Assembly (NCBI RefSeq): GCF_007988965.1
Contig: NZ_BJVD01000002.1
Coordinates: 248,001-312,000 of the forward strand
Origin: Rummeliibacillus stabekisii
GTDB taxonomy: Bacteria > Bacillota > Bacilli > Bacillales_A > Planococcaceae
Reading direction: 5' to 3'
Length of the DNA: 64,000 nt
Of the stretch, positions 61,982 through 64,000 are shown one piece after another. Position 1 is the stretch's first letter. Each line of letters starts with the position of its first letter. The translations under genes and the position numbers were made by a program. The notes below the pieces were generated by a model. It searched no databases, was not told the origin of the DNA, and saw only the letters and a program-made list of their open reading frames with translations.

Positions 61982-62179
61982 ATGAGCATAGTAAACATCG
62001 GTGACGTTGTATCTACGTTGATTATTATTCTGCTAATAATCCTATTTTTTGTATCAATTACACTCTTCTTTAGAAAAATGTCTGTTACTCAAAGAAAAAG
62101 AGCAGAAAACAATATAAAAGTGGAGCAAAAACTAGATAGAATAATTGAACTATTAGAGCAAGATAAAAGGAATAAATAA
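61982..62179 (+). CDS. DUF4083 small membrane protein
   Basis: Product of 65 residues: one membrane helix (10-31) and a basic-then-coiled tail (KVEQKLDRIIELLEQDKR), the DUF4083 pattern of Bacillus. Function unknown. ATG 61982 follows AAAGAGGT; the longer frame is rejected. Confidence 0.8.
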   Translation: MSIVNIGDVVSTLIIILLIILFFVSITLFFRKMSVTQRKRAENNIKVEQKLDRIIELLEQDKRNK

Positions 62180-62283
62180 GACTGTTAGCTTTCCGGAGCG
62201 GGGTCGATTCCTCCGCGTATACATAAGGATCGGAAAAATACCATTGTAAACAAGTGGATATTCGAATGAGGAGGATGGATATA

Positions 62284-62835
62284 ATGAAACAAATCGCAAT
62301 TTGGGAAAATAAAAAATCTGCTGGTTCTGAATTCTTAGAGGTAAAATCATCAGAAGATACTTCCATAGCAAAAAGTTCAATTATATCAATTGAAAATAAT
62401 ACTCCCTTAAAAATAGAATATAAAATTGAATTAACTAATTGGTTTACAAAAAATGTGAAGATCAATTTATTAAACCTTGGTAAATCTCTTTATCTTGAAA
62501 GTAATCAGAATCATCAATGGTTTGACGAACATGGGAACGAAATCCCTGAACTCTCTGGAGCAATTGATATTGATATATCTTGTACACCGTTTACTAATTC
62601 ATTACCAATAAATAGAGTAGATTGGCGTTTAAATAAACCTCAGAGTTTCCTAATGGTTTATATCAAGGTTCCTGAATTGGCTCTTAAAAAAGTTGAACAA
62701 GTATATACTCTAATCAAGGAAGAAAAAGACTATCAAATGTTTGATTATAGAAGCTCTTCATTTCAATCTACTATTCAGGTTGATAAAGATGGGTTGGTAA
62801 TTGAATATCCAAAACTATTCAAAAGAAAATACTGA
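62284..62835 (+). CDS. Putative glycolipid-binding family protein
   Basis: Product of 183 residues. DIDISCTPFTNSLPINR (around 98-114) and VDKDGLVIEYPKLFKR at the end match the putative glycolipid-binding family (PF06475 as I recall it). Beta-rich, cytosolic. Start behind AGGAGG. Role unknown. Confidence 0.8.
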   Translation: MKQIAIWENKKSAGSEFLEVKSSEDTSIAKSSIISIENNTPLKIEYKIELTNWFTKNVKINLLNLGKSLYLESNQNHQWFDEHGNEIPELSGAIDIDISCTPFTNSLPINRVDWRLNKPQSFLMVYIKVPELALKKVEQVYTLIKEEKDYQMFDYRSSSFQSTIQVDKDGLVIEYPKLFKRKY

Positions 62836-62854
62836 AGACTAGCAAAAAAATATC

Positions 62855-62888
62855 AAAAAGCATGCATTCGAAATCTCAATGCATGCTT
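62855..62888. terminator. Bidirectional hairpin terminator
   Basis: 11-bp stem AAGCATGCATT/AATGCATGCTT (62858-62868 with 62878-62888), preceded by an A run (T run for the minus-strand gene). Confidence 0.7.
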
Positions 62889-62894
62889 CCTAAA

Positions 62895-63926
62895 TTATTC
62901 TACACCACTTTCCAAAATGGTGAAGGTTCCTTTATCGCAATTTATCTCTGCCAATGCACCATATGGCAAAATAAACTTCGGTTCCGTATGGCCAAAATTT
63001 AAATTATAGAGAATCGGCAAATCTTCTATGTTAAATTCCTTCATAGCTAATTGAATAACCTCTTTATATTCATCGTAATATTTTTCATCTTGAGGTTTCC
63101 CAAAGATAATGCCTTTACTCTTTTGTAAAATGCCTTGGGCAGCATAGTTGCGCAACCAATATTTAATAAGATCCGGCGCTGTCTTTTCTTCAGAGGTTTC
63201 AAAGAAAAGGATGCTATTCTCCCAATACTTTTCTTCTGGCCAGAGTTCTGTCCCTTTTACAAATTCAAGTACCTCAATGCATCCTCCTATCAAACGTCCT
63301 TGCACTATTCCAGAACCTTGAAGAACTTCAACCCCTGCATTTTTCTGCATGGCTCGCCGGCGTGTTTTATTTCCTTCTGCCCACTCTACATATTCACTCG
63401 TCCATTCATTCGCCGGAAGTATTTCACCAATCACTTCATTTGAAAAGAGCGTTCGATTCACCGATTCAATTGTATATGGATCCATCTCCACATTTTCTGC
63501 AAAATCAGTTAGAATGGCTGGACCATAAAAAGAGGAAACCCCAGCCTTATGGCAAAATAAATGTGAAATGGTTACATCGGAGTAACCCATAAATATTTTC
63601 GGATTCTGACGAATAACGTCGAAATCGATATAGGGTAACAAGCGGATACTATCATCACCGCCAATATTTGCAATGATCCCTTTGATATCCTTATCCTTGA
63701 ATGCCGTCATCAAGTCTTCCGCACGAGCTTGCGGATTATTATAAAGATAGTCTTCGCCTTTTAAACTATTAGGCATTGGCACAACTTCCAAACCAAAGAT
63801 GTCTTCTAATCTTTTTACACCTTGTTCATATCGCCATCTAAGGTCTGGTTCACCCGCACCTCCCCAAGAAGGGCTTACTGTTGCTATTCGATCTCCCGGT
63901 TGCAGTTTCTTTGGTTTAATTAACAT
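62895..63926 (-). CDS. S66 family peptidase (LD-carboxypeptidase/MccF-like)
   Basis: Product of 343 residues with the Ser-Glu-His triad of S66: Ser116 in GYSDVT, Glu218 in GGCIEVL and His313 in NFGHTEPKFILPYG. Cytosolic members cleave tetrapeptide L,D bonds in murein recycling; the MccF branch detoxifies peptide-nucleotide antibiotics. The length and FETSEE segment lean to the MccF-like branch. Ribosome site AAAGGGTGG. Nothing recognisable in 63927-64000. Confidence 0.9.
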   Translation of the reverse strand: MLIKPKKLQPGDRIATVSPSWGGAGEPDLRWRYEQGVKRLEDIFGLEVVPMPNSLKGEDYLYNNPQARAEDLMTAFKDKDIKGIIANIGGDDSIRLLPYIDFDVIRQNPKIFMGYSDVTISHLFCHKAGVSSFYGPAILTDFAENVEMDPYTIESVNRTLFSNEVIGEILPANEWTSEYVEWAEGNKTRRRAMQKNAGVEVLQGSGIVQGRLIGGCIEVLEFVKGTELWPEEKYWENSILFFETSEEKTAPDLIKYWLRNYAAQGILQKSKGIIFGKPQDEKYYDEYKEVIQLAMKEFNIEDLPILYNLNFGHTEPKFILPYGALAEINCDKGTFTILESGVE

Positions 63927-64000
63927 AATTTCGCCACCCTTTCACATGATTTTATTATTTTAATGGACTGTCTTCTTTTCAAACAAACCTATAAAAAATA

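Overview
The window looks like chromosomal DNA of a low-GC, endospore-forming Firmicute of the Bacillales, most like Planococcaceae/Caryophanaceae (Lysinibacillus or Solibacillus type). Three things point there: sporulation and germination genes (rsfA, cwlJ, gerQ), bacillithiol and coproheme chemistry (bshB2, hemQ), and gene order from fadF through argS-ywiB, pbpG, ywhD, ywhB, ywgA, ywfO, rsfA, lipL and hemQ to cwlJ-gerQ-ywdK-ywdI-ung and pdxK that resembles the ywj-ywd arc of Bacillus subtilis. The genus is inferred from family resemblance; no 16S gene is present.

Layout. 1-0.5 kb: 5' end of fadF with a FadR-type operator. 0.77-10.6 kb: one minus-strand cobamide salvage operon under a cobalamin riboswitch (btuF-btuC-btuD/cbiZ-cbiB-cobD-cobU-cobS-cobC-cobU-like-pduO-cblT-cblS). 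No corrin-ring genes are visible: the operon imports and remodels cobinamides, adenosylates them, rebuilds the nucleotide loop, and imports and phosphorylates alpha-ribazole as lower-ligand precursor. 10.8-31 kb: conserved housekeeping and sporulation core. 31-47 kb: accessory region of mostly monocistronic genes, with a T-box-controlled MFS transporter, an ABC-F ATPase behind a 45-codon leader ORF and terminator, a preQ1-riboswitch queT, a sugar kinase with a decayed oxidoreductase fragment, an acyl-CoA ligase, a sigma-B-type stress gene and several secreted or membrane proteins of unknown function. 47-55 kb: threonine catabolism (tdh and kbl, not adjacent), a LexA-controlled Y-family polymerase with its YolD-like partner, and an array of degenerate 21-bp repeats. 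55-64 kb: membrane proteins, a decayed lipoprotein gene, amidase, transporters, acetyltransferases, LOG-family hydrolase and an S66 peptidase.

Most gene ends carry clear intrinsic terminators, many shared between convergent genes. Starts were chosen by Shine-Dalgarno spacing, so several are shorter than the longest open frame. The most unusual signals are two CobU-like proteins with complementary missing motifs, the leader ORF/terminator before the ABC-F gene, the T-box before an MFS gene, and the dispersed 21-bp repeat.
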